DNA of 64,000 nucleotides from an uncultured Nitrospira sp. (lineage in GTDB: Bacteria > Nitrospirota > Nitrospiria > Nitrospirales > Nitrospiraceae), in assembly GCA_902500995.1 (NCBI GenBank), contig CABVSR010000007.1, positions 62,001-126,000 of the forward strand, written 5' to 3'. The notes under the pieces were generated by a model that saw only the letters and a list, made by a program, of their open reading frames with translations, was not told where the DNA came from and searched no databases. The first letter of the stretch is position 1. Each line of letters begins with the position of its first letter. Positions 54,037 through 63,099 of this stretch are shown piece by piece. Both the position numbers and the translations under genes were made by a program.

Positions 54037-55275
54037 ATGACCTATCAGGTAACGGCTCCAACCGGTGCGGTGAGGCGGCAGCTTCGGCGGCTCGGGGGAT
54101 CGCTTTGCCTTGCGGGTCGTACCCTCCTGGTCGCGTCGTGGCTGGCGTCCGGGATGGGGTGTGACCGGGATCCGTCGGCCTCGCCGCCGTCTGTCAGGCC
54201 TGCCAGTCGAGCTGCCGATGGCGTGGTGCAGCTGACTGCTGCCGAATCGGCTCGGGCAGGCATTCACGTCGCCACGGTACAAAAAGAGCCGTTTGTCTTA
54301 CATCGCGAATTCCCGGCGACGATCCACGCCAATGAGAATGAATCGGCAGAAGTCACGACCCTGATCCGGGGGCGAGTCGTCGAGGTGCTGGTCGACGCGG
54401 GCAAGGACGTGAAGAAAGGCGAACGGCTGGCATTGCTCGATAGCGCGGATTTGGGGATGGCCGAAGGCCTGTATCTCAGAGCGGCGGCGCGGCAGCACGA
54501 AGCGCAACTCGCGCATGAGCGGGCGGCCAACCTGCATGAGCATCGCGCCATCAGCCTGGCCGAGCTGCAACGCCGGGAGGCGGAAATGAAAACGGCGCAG
54601 GCCGAGGCGAGGGAGGCGGCTCACCGGTTGACCCTCCTCGGCGTGCCCAAGCAGGAAGTGCAACGCCTCGACCGGGAGCGGACGATCCGTTCGGACATCG
54701 CGATCCGGGCGCCGTTCGCGGGGCGTGTGATCATGCGGAACATCACGCGCGGGGAAGTGGTGGAGACCTCGCGGAACTGCTTCACCATCGCCGACCTGTC
54801 CGATGTCTGGGTGATCGCGAGCGTCCCGGAGAAAGACGTGCAGTTTATCCGTTTGAATCAGACCGTCCACGTCGTGGTCGCCGCCTACCCCCATGGGCTG
54901 TTTTCCGGACGCATGACCTACATCAGCGATGTGCTGGATCCGGAGACCAGAACGATGCGCATCCGCGTCACCGTGCCCAATCCGGATCGCGCGTTGAAAC
55001 CGGAAATGTTCGCCATGGTCCGCGTCGATGTTTCTCCGCAGCCGGCTGTCATGGCGGTGCCGTTGGCCGCCGTCCAGCAGGACGGATCGGGCAAACTCCT
55101 GTTCGTGCGGCAGGGGGAGAATCGATTCGAGCCGCGCCGGGTTGTGCTGGGCGATGAACAGGACGGGCGGGTCATTGTGCTGGAGGGGTTGCGCGAAGGA
55201 GAAGAGGTGGTCGTCAAGGGAGCCTTTGCGATCCGGTCCGAACTCGATATCCACAAAGTTGAGCCCACCCAATGA
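54037..55275 (+). CDS. RND efflux membrane-fusion protein (CzcB-type)
   Basis: 412 residues. A signal segment ends in GMGC, possibly lipid-anchored. The HlyD-type periplasmic adaptor has lipoyl halves (TLIRGRVVEVLVDAGKDVKK and SDIAIRAPFAGRVI), a coiled-coil hairpin (about 145-215), and a C-terminal MP domain with MFAMVRVDV. Heavy-metal RND adaptors have this layout. The start at 54037 has a weak site; a GTG or upstream ATG is possible but would not match the signal. The stop overlaps the RND pump start by four bases. No outer-membrane factor gene is adjacent. Confidence 0.88.
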   Translation: MTYQVTAPTGAVRRQLRRLGGSLCLAGRTLLVASWLASGMGCDRDPSASPPSVRPASRAADGVVQLTAAESARAGIHVATVQKEPFVLHREFPATIHANENESAEVTTLIRGRVVEVLVDAGKDVKKGERLALLDSADLGMAEGLYLRAAARQHEAQLAHERAANLHEHRAISLAELQRREAEMKTAQAEAREAAHRLTLLGVPKQEVQRLDRERTIRSDIAIRAPFAGRVIMRNITRGEVVETSRNCFTIADLSDVWVIASVPEKDVQFIRLNQTVHVVVAAYPHGLFSGRMTYISDVLDPETRTMRIRVTVPNPDRALKPEMFAMVRVDVSPQPAVMAVPLAAVQQDGSGKLLFVRQGENRFEPRRVVLGDEQDGRVIVLEGLREGEEVVVKGAFAIRSELDIHKVEPTQ

Positions 55276-58200
55276 TTCTTGCGCTGCTGGAATTCTCCCT
55301 GCGCCAGCGCATCCTTATTCTCGGCCTGGCCTGCGCCTGCGCCGCGGCCGGGCTGTTCGCCTTCCAATCGATCCCGATCGACGCTTATCCCGACGTGACC
55401 AACGTGCAAGTGCAGGTGTTGACGGAAGCCCCGGGGCTCTCGCCGGTAGAAATCGAACGCTTCATCACCTATCCGATCGAACTGCAGATGAACGGTCTGC
55501 CGGGACTGACGGAAATACGTTCCATCTCCAAATTTGCCCTCTCCCAACTCACGGTTGTGTTCGCGGATGATGTGGATGTGTATTTTGCCCGGCAGCTCGT
55601 GCTGGAGCGGATCATGGCGGTGCGCGACCGATTGCCGACGGGCATCGAGCCGGTCATGGCGCCGGTGACGACCGGGCTGGGAGAAATCTACCAATATTAT
55701 CTCGATGGGGCGAAGGGAGCGGACCGCGATGCCGCGCTGGTGGAAGAAGAGCTGACGAATCAGCGGACGGTGCAGGACTGGGTGCTCCGCCCTTTGCTGA
55801 AGGGCGTGCCGGGCGTTATCGATGTGAACGGCCTTGGCGGGTTCGTCAAACAGTATCAAGTGCTGGTGAACCCCGACAAGTTACGAAAATACAGCCTCAC
55901 GCTGCAGGACATTTTTGACGCGGTGGAACAGAACAATGCCAATGCCGGCGGCAATGTGCTGGAGCGCCATGCTGAACGCGCCATCGTGCGCGGGCTGGGA
56001 CTCATCAAGAGCCTCGCCGACATCGAGCGCATCGTCGTCAAAGAAAAAGACGGCGTGCCGGTGTTCGTGCGGGATGTGGCGGAGGTCCGTATCGGGCATG
56101 CGGTGCGGCATGGGGCGGCGCTACTGAACGGGGAGCGCGAGGTGGTGGCCGGCACCGTGTTGATGCTGCGCGGGGGCAATGCGCGGGATGTCGTGCAAGC
56201 GGTGAAACGGCGAACGGAGGCGATCCAGCGGGAGGGGATTCTGCCGGATGGACTCACCATCGTGCCCTTCTATGACCGCATCGAACTCGTCACCGCCGCC
56301 ATCCATACCGTGCGCGATGCCTTGATTGAAGGCGTGGTCCTGGTCACGCTGGTCTTTTTTCTCTTTCTCGGCCATGTGCGAAGCGCGATCGTGGTGACGG
56401 CGTCGCTGCTGGTCACGCCGTTGATCACGTTTCTGGTGATGCAGCGGCTGGGACTGTCGGCCAACCTGATGACCTTGGGTGGGCTGGCGATCGGCATCGG
56501 TGAAATCGCCGACGGATCGCTGGTCGTGGTGGAAAACATCTATCGCCATTTGTCGGAGCACCGGCTGCAACAGCGATCCCGATTGGAGGTGATTTTGCGG
56601 GCGACCAACGAGGTCGGGCGGCCGATCCTGTTCGGGATTCTCATCATCAGCGTCGTCTTTCTTCCCTTGATGACGCTCCACGGCATGGAAGGGAAAATGT
56701 TCGCGCCCCTGGCCTACACGCTCGTCATTTCCCTGTTGGCCTCGGTGATCGTCACCTTGACCCTGTCCCCGGTGCTGGCCTCGTTTGTTTTGCGCGGCGA
56801 CCATCCGCAAGAAACCCGCCTGACGCGGTGGATGAAGGCGCAGTATCAACCGCTGCTCCGGTGGACGCTCGACCATCGCGCAGCCGTGCTGCTGGGTTCG
56901 ACGGCGGTTGTGCTGGCCAGCGTGAGTCTGGTGCCGTTCGTCGGGCGGGAGTTCATTCCCATTCTGGAGGAGGGCGCGCTGACCCCGCAGATTGTGCGCC
57001 TGCCCAGCGTCTCGTTGGACGAATCGATCGCCATCGAAAAACAGACCCAGCAAGTCATGCTGGAATTTCCGGAGGTGCGGATGTCGGTGAGCAAGATCGG
57101 GCGGCCGGATATCGCCGTGGGCCCGGAGGAGCCCAACGAAAGCGACCCGATCGTCACGCTCCGCCCGCGCGAGACCTGGACCACCGCGCAGACACAGTCC
57201 CAACTCGTGGACGCGATCAGAAAACGCCTGGCGGAAATCCCCGGCATTTCCGTGCTGATGAGCCAGCCGATTCAGGAGCGGGTCGATGAGCTGATTTCCG
57301 GGATCAGGACCGAATGCGCCATCAAGTTGTTCGGCGACGATCTCGATCTGCTGTACCGGCATGCCGAAGGCATCGCCGACCTGATGCGGACGATCGAAGG
57401 TGTCAAAGACGTGAAAGTCGAGCAGGTCGCGGGGCAACCCTATCTCACGATCGATATCCATCGCGAGAAAATCGCCCGCTACGGGATCAACGTCTCGGAT
57501 GTGCAGGATATCATTACCACCGCGGTCGGAGGAAAACCGGCGACGCAGGTGTACGAGGGCGAGCGGCGATTTCAGCTGATCCTCCGTTTCCCGGAAGCGT
57601 CCCGCAACAGCATCGGCGCGATCGGAGAGATCCGGGTGCGATCGGCTGCCGGCGCGCCGATTCCCTTGAGCGAACTGGCCGCGATCGAGATGCGGGAAGG
57701 ACCGGCGCGAATCAGCCGCGAGCAGGCGAAGCGGCGGATCTATATCGGCTTCAATGTCGTGGGACGGGACATCGGGAGTGTCGTCGACGAGGGCCGGAAG
57801 CGGTTGGCTGAGGAAGTCCGGTTGCCGCAAGGGTACACTGTGGCCTGGGGCGGCGCGTTTGAGAATATGGAACGGGCGAATGCGCGCTTGTTGCTGGTGG
57901 TGCCGATCACCCTTGGATTAGTGTTTTTCCTCCTCTTTTGGGCGTTCCATTCGCTGCGGTATGCGGGATTGATCATTCTCAATCTCCCGTTCGCGTTGAT
58001 CGGCGGGGTGGTCTCGCTGTGGTTCACCGATCAGTATTTGAGTGTGCCGGCCTCGATCGGCTTCATTGAACTGTTCGGGTTGGCGGTCGGCAACGGCATC
58101 GTGCTCGTCTCGTACATCAATCAGTTGCGCAATGAGGGGCAGCAGACGGAGGCGGCGATCCTCGCGGGCTGCGTGCTCCGGCTGCGGCCGGTCGTGATGA

Positions 58201-58400
58201 CGATGATGACGACCCTGTTGGGCCTCCTCCCCCTGGTGTTGGCGCAGGGGATCGGCGCGGAGGTGCAGCGGCCATTGGCCACGGTGGTAATCGGCGGACT
58301 GTTCACCTCGACGGCCTTGACCCTGCTCGTGCTGCCGGCGTTATACCGCACGTTCGCCGAACAGGAGGTGACGAAGGAACATGCCCCGGAGTGGGTGTAG
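55272..58400 (+). CDS. Heavy-metal-type RND efflux pump (CzcA/CusA family)
   Basis: 1042 residues, complete for HME-RND. Twelve membrane segments; N-terminal IPIDAYPDVTNVQVQV is typical. The TM4 region reads AIGIGEIADGSLVVVENIY, with the acidic residues used for proton relay. Two large periplasmic loops are present, with the internal repeat (IVDEGRKRLAEEVRLPQGY). Exports metal cations or other substrates from periplasm to outside, driven by the proton gradient. The substrate cannot be deduced; CzcA and CusA differ mainly in TM4 details. The gene overlaps czcB-type by four bases. Confidence 0.93.
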   Translation: MILALLEFSLRQRILILGLACACAAAGLFAFQSIPIDAYPDVTNVQVQVLTEAPGLSPVEIERFITYPIELQMNGLPGLTEIRSISKFALSQLTVVFADDVDVYFARQLVLERIMAVRDRLPTGIEPVMAPVTTGLGEIYQYYLDGAKGADRDAALVEEELTNQRTVQDWVLRPLLKGVPGVIDVNGLGGFVKQYQVLVNPDKLRKYSLTLQDIFDAVEQNNANAGGNVLERHAERAIVRGLGLIKSLADIERIVVKEKDGVPVFVRDVAEVRIGHAVRHGAALLNGEREVVAGTVLMLRGGNARDVVQAVKRRTEAIQREGILPDGLTIVPFYDRIELVTAAIHTVRDALIEGVVLVTLVFFLFLGHVRSAIVVTASLLVTPLITFLVMQRLGLSANLMTLGGLAIGIGEIADGSLVVVENIYRHLSEHRLQQRSRLEVILRATNEVGRPILFGILIISVVFLPLMTLHGMEGKMFAPLAYTLVISLLASVIVTLTLSPVLASFVLRGDHPQETRLTRWMKAQYQPLLRWTLDHRAAVLLGSTAVVLASVSLVPFVGREFIPILEEGALTPQIVRLPSVSLDESIAIEKQTQQVMLEFPEVRMSVSKIGRPDIAVGPEEPNESDPIVTLRPRETWTTAQTQSQLVDAIRKRLAEIPGISVLMSQPIQERVDELISGIRTECAIKLFGDDLDLLYRHAEGIADLMRTIEGVKDVKVEQVAGQPYLTIDIHREKIARYGINVSDVQDIITTAVGGKPATQVYEGERRFQLILRFPEASRNSIGAIGEIRVRSAAGAPIPLSELAAIEMREGPARISREQAKRRIYIGFNVVGRDIGSVVDEGRKRLAEEVRLPQGYTVAWGGAFENMERANARLLLVVPITLGLVFFLLFWAFHSLRYAGLIILNLPFALIGGVVSLWFTDQYLSVPASIGFIELFGLAVGNGIVLVSYINQLRNEGQQTEAAILAGCVLRLRPVVMTMMTTLLGLLPLVLAQGIGAEVQRPLATVVIGGLFTSTALTLLVLPALYRTFAEQEVTKEHAPEWV

Positions 58401-58418
58401 AAGGCTCCGGGAGAACCT

Positions 58419-60944
58419 ATGCTGAAAGCAACTCCATTCTGGGCCTTGCCCGCGGACGACGTGCTGCGAACCTTGTCGGCCCGGCGAGCAGGGTTGACCA
58501 CCGCAGAGGCTGACGCGCGGCAGATGATCTCTGCCACCACCCGACTCAGGCCAGAGCCGAATGGCCGACCGATACGGCAGCTGCTGGCGCAGTTTCGAAG
58601 TCCCATCGTGCTCATCCTACTGGTTGCCGCCGGCCTGTCGTTTTTTCTGGCCGAACGCGGCGACGCGCTGATTATCCTCGGCATCATTGTGGCCGGCGCC
58701 ACGTTGAGCTTCTGGCAGGAGTATAGTGCCGCGCGTGCCGTTGCCGCGCTGCTCGCGCTGGTGCAGATCACGGCGCGCGCCTGGCGGGACGGGGAGTTGA
58801 GAGAGGTGCCGGCCGATCAGATCGTGCCGGGCGACATCATCGAACTGTCGGCCGGTTCGAGCCTCCCCGGCGACGCCTTGGTGCTGGAAGCAAAGGATTT
58901 GTTCGTCGATGAAGCGGCCCTGACTGGGGAGACCTATCCGGTCGAAAAATCAGTTGCAACGATCGCCGCCGACGCGCCGACCGCGAGACGCGCCAACAGC
59001 CTCTTTCTCGGCACCCATGTTGTCAGCGGGCAGGCCCGGGTCGTCGTCGTGGCGGTGGGAAAAGAGACGGAATTCGGCCGCCTCGCCCAGCGCATGGCGG
59101 CCAGGAAGCCCGAAACGGAATTCGAGCGGGGCGTGCGGCGATTCGGGTATCTGCTCCTCGAAGTGACGCTGCTGCTCGTCTTGGCGATTTTTGCGGTGAA
59201 CGTCTATCTGGAGCGGCCGGTGCTCGAATCCTTCCTCTTCTCGATGGCGTTGGCGGTCGGACTGACGCCGCAATTGCTGCCGGCCATCATCAGCGTCAAT
59301 CTCTCGCACGGCGCGAAGCGCATGGCCCGGCAGCACGTCGTGGTCAAGCGGCTGGCGGCCATCGAAAATTTCGGGAGCATGAATGTCTTGTGCTCGGACA
59401 AGACCGGGACCTTGACCGAAGGCTCCATGCGCCTCCATGCCGCGCTGGATCTCGACGGCCGGCCGAGCGAGCGGGTGTTGTTCCACGGGCATGTCAACGC
59501 GATGTTCGAAACCGGATTTCCCAACCCCTTGGATGAAGCCCTGCGGCGGCACCGCGCCTTCGATCTCTCCGACTATCGCAAGGTGGAAGAAGAGCCCTAC
59601 GATTTTGTTCGCAAGCGGCTGTCCGTGCTGGTGGCTACGCCGCACGCCCATCTGCTGATTACCAAAGGCGCGGTCGAGAGCATGCTGGCAGTCTGTCACC
59701 ACGCCGAGCAGAAGGACGGGACGTTGTTGTCGATGGACCTGGTACGCGAGTCGGTCCGGGAGCAGGTGCGCGGTCTCAGCAGCCAGGGGTTTCGCACGCT
59801 TGCGGTGGCCTGGCGGGATCTAGGCGCCATCGATCGCGTGTCAAAAGAACATGAAGCGGAGATGACGTTTCTGGGTTTGCTGGTGTTCGACGATCCTCCC
59901 AAGGCCGGCATGACCGACACGATTGCGCTGCTCCGCAAGCTGGGAGTGGCCTTCAAAATGGTGACGGGCGATCAGGCGTTGGTGGCGGCCCACGTGGGGC
60001 AACAGGTCGGCTTGGCGCATCCGCGGCTCGTGACCGGTCGCGATCTGCGCGGCATGAGCGATGAGGCGTTGCGCGCACGGGCGAGTGAGGTGGACATTTT
60101 CGCGGAAATCGAGCCGAATCAGAAGGAACGCATCATCCGCGCGCTACGCGACTCGGGACACGTGGTCGGCTATCTCGGCGACGGCATCAACGACGCGCCT
60201 GCTCTCCACGCGGCGGATGTCGGGATTTCCGTCGATCGCGCCGTCGATGTCGCCAAGGAGGCGGCCGATCTGGTGTTGTTGCAACAGGACTTGAGTGTGC
60301 TGGCAGAAGGGGTCCGGGAGGGCCGGCGCACCTTCGCGAACACGCTCAAATATGTGTTCATGGCGACCAGCGCGAACTTCGGCAATATGTTCAGCATGGC
60401 CGGCGCCTCCCTGTTTTTGCCCTTTCTCCCGTTACTGCCGAAACAGATTCTGCTGACGAATGTGCTGACTGACATTCCGGAAATGACGATTGCGACCGAT
60501 CAGGTTGATCCTGAACTGATCGACCGGCCTCGAAGGTGGGATATTCCTTTCATCCGCCGATTCATGCTGACCTTCGGGTTGGTGAGTTCGTGCTTCGATT
60601 ACCTCACGTTCGGGGTCTTGCTGCTGGCGCTGCATGCCACGACCGGCCAATTCCGGACGGGCTGGTTCGTCGAGTCCGTGCTGTCCGCGTCACTGATCGT
60701 GCTGGTGATTCGTACGCGCCGCCCCTGCCTGACCAGTCGCCCGTCCGGGCCATTGCTGCTCTCGACGTTGCTGGTGGTGCTTGTGACGATTGCGCTTCCC
60801 GTGACGCCGCTGGGCGCGTTTCTGGGACTGGAGCCGTTGCCGGCTGCCTTCTGGATGGCGCTGCTTGGAATCCTGCTGGCGTATGTCGCGGCGGCCGAAC
60901 TGGCGAAGCAGGTGTTCTACCGGCAGGCGAACAATGGTCACTGA
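58419..60944 (+). CDS. P-type ATPase of the magnesium/P3B class
   Basis: 841 residues. TGET at 169-172; the phosphorylated D327 in CSDKTGTLTEG; hinge GDGINDAP near residue 590. The TM4 stretch GLTPQLLPAIISVNL and NFGSMNVLCSDKTG match MgtA/MgtB-like P3B pumps rather than P2A calcium pumps. Ion specificity is inferred to be Mg2+ or another divalent. ATG at 58419 has GGGAGAACC; it lies only 18 bp after the RND pump, so it is in the same operon. The N-terminal A-domain is shorter than in MgtA. Confidence 0.9.
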   Translation: MLKATPFWALPADDVLRTLSARRAGLTTAEADARQMISATTRLRPEPNGRPIRQLLAQFRSPIVLILLVAAGLSFFLAERGDALIILGIIVAGATLSFWQEYSAARAVAALLALVQITARAWRDGELREVPADQIVPGDIIELSAGSSLPGDALVLEAKDLFVDEAALTGETYPVEKSVATIAADAPTARRANSLFLGTHVVSGQARVVVVAVGKETEFGRLAQRMAARKPETEFERGVRRFGYLLLEVTLLLVLAIFAVNVYLERPVLESFLFSMALAVGLTPQLLPAIISVNLSHGAKRMARQHVVVKRLAAIENFGSMNVLCSDKTGTLTEGSMRLHAALDLDGRPSERVLFHGHVNAMFETGFPNPLDEALRRHRAFDLSDYRKVEEEPYDFVRKRLSVLVATPHAHLLITKGAVESMLAVCHHAEQKDGTLLSMDLVRESVREQVRGLSSQGFRTLAVAWRDLGAIDRVSKEHEAEMTFLGLLVFDDPPKAGMTDTIALLRKLGVAFKMVTGDQALVAAHVGQQVGLAHPRLVTGRDLRGMSDEALRARASEVDIFAEIEPNQKERIIRALRDSGHVVGYLGDGINDAPALHAADVGISVDRAVDVAKEAADLVLLQQDLSVLAEGVREGRRTFANTLKYVFMATSANFGNMFSMAGASLFLPFLPLLPKQILLTNVLTDIPEMTIATDQVDPELIDRPRRWDIPFIRRFMLTFGLVSSCFDYLTFGVLLLALHATTGQFRTGWFVESVLSASLIVLVIRTRRPCLTSRPSGPLLLSTLLVVLVTIALPVTPLGAFLGLEPLPAAFWMALLGILLAYVAAAELAKQVFYRQANNGH

Positions 60945-61084
60945 GCCGGCAGCTCCACTTCCGTAATTCCTACTCCTGCCGTGGCTCTGCAATCGATCAT
61001 CTCCTTGACTGTGGATGATGATGTAGTACAACCAAAGAAGCTCGTTCGCTCTGCTTCCACGCTCCACTCCGCACGAGGACGCCC

Positions 61085-62602
61085 ATGCCTGCTTCTCCGC
61101 ACTCGCCCGACGCCCGCTCCTATGATCCGCAGGTGTTGCTGAACTCGCAGCCGGTCATTGTGACGGTGATCGACCCTGCCGACCATGCCGTGCAGTTCCA
61201 GAACCGGACCAGTCTCGGAACGTTCGGCGACATGGCCGCCTCCCGCTGCCATGACAAGATTGCCGGAAAGCCGAGTCCCTGTGAATTTTGCCGTATGCCC
61301 GACGCGTTGACCGGAGATGCGGTGGTTTCGGAACAGGTCGACATGCCGGACGGGCGGCGCCTGCTGTTCCATTGGGCCAAGGCGCCGACGCGGGACGGCC
61401 GCGTCCATGTCATCGAGACCATCATCGATCTGACGCAGCGCAAGCAGGATGAGCAAAGCCTACGGCAGTCGCAGAAGATGGAGGCGCTGGGACGATTGGC
61501 CGCCGGCATCGCGCATGACTTCAATAATCTGCTCATGGTGGTCATCGGCCACGCGCACCGGGTCGCGCAGCAACTGGGATCGCATCCGCTGCACCACGAA
61601 GTTGAAATGATCGGGCAGGCCGGCAGCCGGGCCGCGGCGTTGACGAAGAAGTTGCTGACCTTCAGCCGGCGGCAGGTGTTGGAGCAGCGGGACGTGCCGC
61701 TCAATACGTTAATTCGCGACATGGAAGATATCTTGCGGCGGCTGATCGGCGAACAGATTCAGACGGTCATTGTGGTGAATCCCCAGGCCGGGCATGTCCT
61801 TGGCGATCCGGTGCAAATTGAGCAGGTCTTGTTGAATCTCGCCCTGAATGCCCGCGACGCCATGGCGGAAGGGGGTATTTTGACAATCGAAACGGGCAAT
61901 GCCGATTTGGATGGGGAGTATGCGCGCACGCACCCCGGCGCGATCCCCGGCCCCTACGTCACCCTGGCAGTCGAAGATACAGGGTGCGGGATCGATGCCG
62001 AAACCCTCTCCCACATTTTCGAGCCGTTTTTTACCACGAAGGGATTCGAGAAGGGCACGGGATTGGGGTTGGCGACCGTCTATGGCATCGTGAAGGAAAG
62101 CCGCGGATACATCGAGGTGACGAGCCAGCCGGGACGAGGCTCGCGCTTTACGGTGATGTTGCCGCGCGTGCAGTCGCAAACCTCGGACGGCGAACAGGTG
62201 GTGATCCCGGCGCGCGTCCCGGCGCCTTCAGCGACCATTCTCCTGGTGGAAGACGATGAGGGGATTCGGCGTCTTGTGACGGCCGTGCTGCGGGATCAAG
62301 GTTATGAAGTCCTGGCGGCGGCCGACGGCGTCGAGGCGCTCCAGATGTTGCAGGTACGGAAGGGCGGCTGCGACCTGTTGATTACCGATGTGATCCTCCC
62401 GCGCATGAAGGCCTCTGTGTTGGCGCAGGGGGCGAGGACGATGTTTCCCTCGATCAAAGTCCTCTATATCTCCGGCTATGCCGGAGACATGCTGGCGTCC
62501 CATGGGGTGGATGCGCAGGGTGCCTACCTGCAAAAACCATTTCTCCCTCAGGCCATCATCGACAAAGTCGCTGAATTGATCCCGGCCGTTTCTCCGCGAT
62601 AA
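61085..62602 (+). CDS. Hybrid histidine kinase with CxxC-containing sensor
   Basis: 505 residues without membrane segments. A PAS-like N-terminal sensor (about 15-120) has Cys/His residues in SRCHDKIAGKPSPCEFCRM (C55, C66, C69). HisKA has His144 (IAHDFNNLLMVV), followed by HATPase with DTGCGID, FEPFFTTK and GTGLGL. A C-terminal receiver has D435 (LLITDVILP). Senses and phosphorelays; the C-H-C-x-x-C grouping may bind metal, heme or an Fe-S cluster, but this is inference. GAGGACGCCC precedes the ATG. The gene follows the metal-transport operon by 140 bp. Confidence 0.9.
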   Translation: MPASPHSPDARSYDPQVLLNSQPVIVTVIDPADHAVQFQNRTSLGTFGDMAASRCHDKIAGKPSPCEFCRMPDALTGDAVVSEQVDMPDGRRLLFHWAKAPTRDGRVHVIETIIDLTQRKQDEQSLRQSQKMEALGRLAAGIAHDFNNLLMVVIGHAHRVAQQLGSHPLHHEVEMIGQAGSRAAALTKKLLTFSRRQVLEQRDVPLNTLIRDMEDILRRLIGEQIQTVIVVNPQAGHVLGDPVQIEQVLLNLALNARDAMAEGGILTIETGNADLDGEYARTHPGAIPGPYVTLAVEDTGCGIDAETLSHIFEPFFTTKGFEKGTGLGLATVYGIVKESRGYIEVTSQPGRGSRFTVMLPRVQSQTSDGEQVVIPARVPAPSATILLVEDDEGIRRLVTAVLRDQGYEVLAAADGVEALQMLQVRKGGCDLLITDVILPRMKASVLAQGARTMFPSIKVLYISGYAGDMLASHGVDAQGAYLQKPFLPQAIIDKVAELIPAVSPR

Positions 62603-62685
62603 ACATCTTCACGCGGTGCGCCTGCTATGATCGAATCCCATCCGGCTCGCGTCCGGGTGGCCTGCTTCGGGAGCCGGGGAGAGAC

Positions 62686-63054
62686 TTATTGCCAGGAGAC
62701 GCCGGGAAGCGAGATGACGCGTTCTGTTTCGGCCGTCGATTGTGCGTCAAGAAGCAGGTCGTAGACCAGTTTCACGCGGCTCCGCACCTCTGCCGAGAGC
62801 GCCAGGAATTCCACGCCGAAGGCCTCATTGCTGGTCCAGGTGACGACGGCGGGTTTGATCTCGATGGGGTCGAGGCGATCGGGCAGCGAGATCCGCAGCG
62901 TCAACCGCATCCCGCAGTGCACCTTCGCGCCGGTCTGTTGAATCTTACATCCGCCGGGAGAAAAATCCCGCACCACGCCCTGGCTGCTCCCCTTGGGACT
63001 CAGCACATCGATCGGTCGATTCATCTCCACTCGTACGTTCTTACGTTTTGCCAT
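62686..63054 (-). CDS. PilZ-domain protein
   Basis: 122 residues. The c-di-GMP binding motifs are seen: an arginine-rich start (RKNVR, R4-R8) for RxxxR and the DFSPGG motif (D30, S32, G35) for DxSxxG. A beta-barrel of strands follows (LTLRISLP). Acts as a cytosolic c-di-GMP receptor, often tied to surface polysaccharide or motility. GGAAGGACCGAGGG lies before the ATG. It is convergent with the histidine kinase gene. Confidence 0.88.
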   Translation of the reverse strand: MAKRKNVRVEMNRPIDVLSPKGSSQGVVRDFSPGGCKIQQTGAKVHCGMRLTLRISLPDRLDPIEIKPAVVTWTSNEAFGVEFLALSAEVRSRVKLVYDLLLDAQSTAETERVISLPGVSWQ

Positions 63055-63099
63055 CCCTCGGTCCTTCCATGATCGGCTGGTCTGCTTGGTCCACGCGGT

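Noticed and set aside
56121-57830. A 569-codon open frame on the minus strand
   Set aside because: It is antisense to the RND pump, whose motifs are intact; the translated product is rich in His, Gln, Arg and Asp with no family resemblance.
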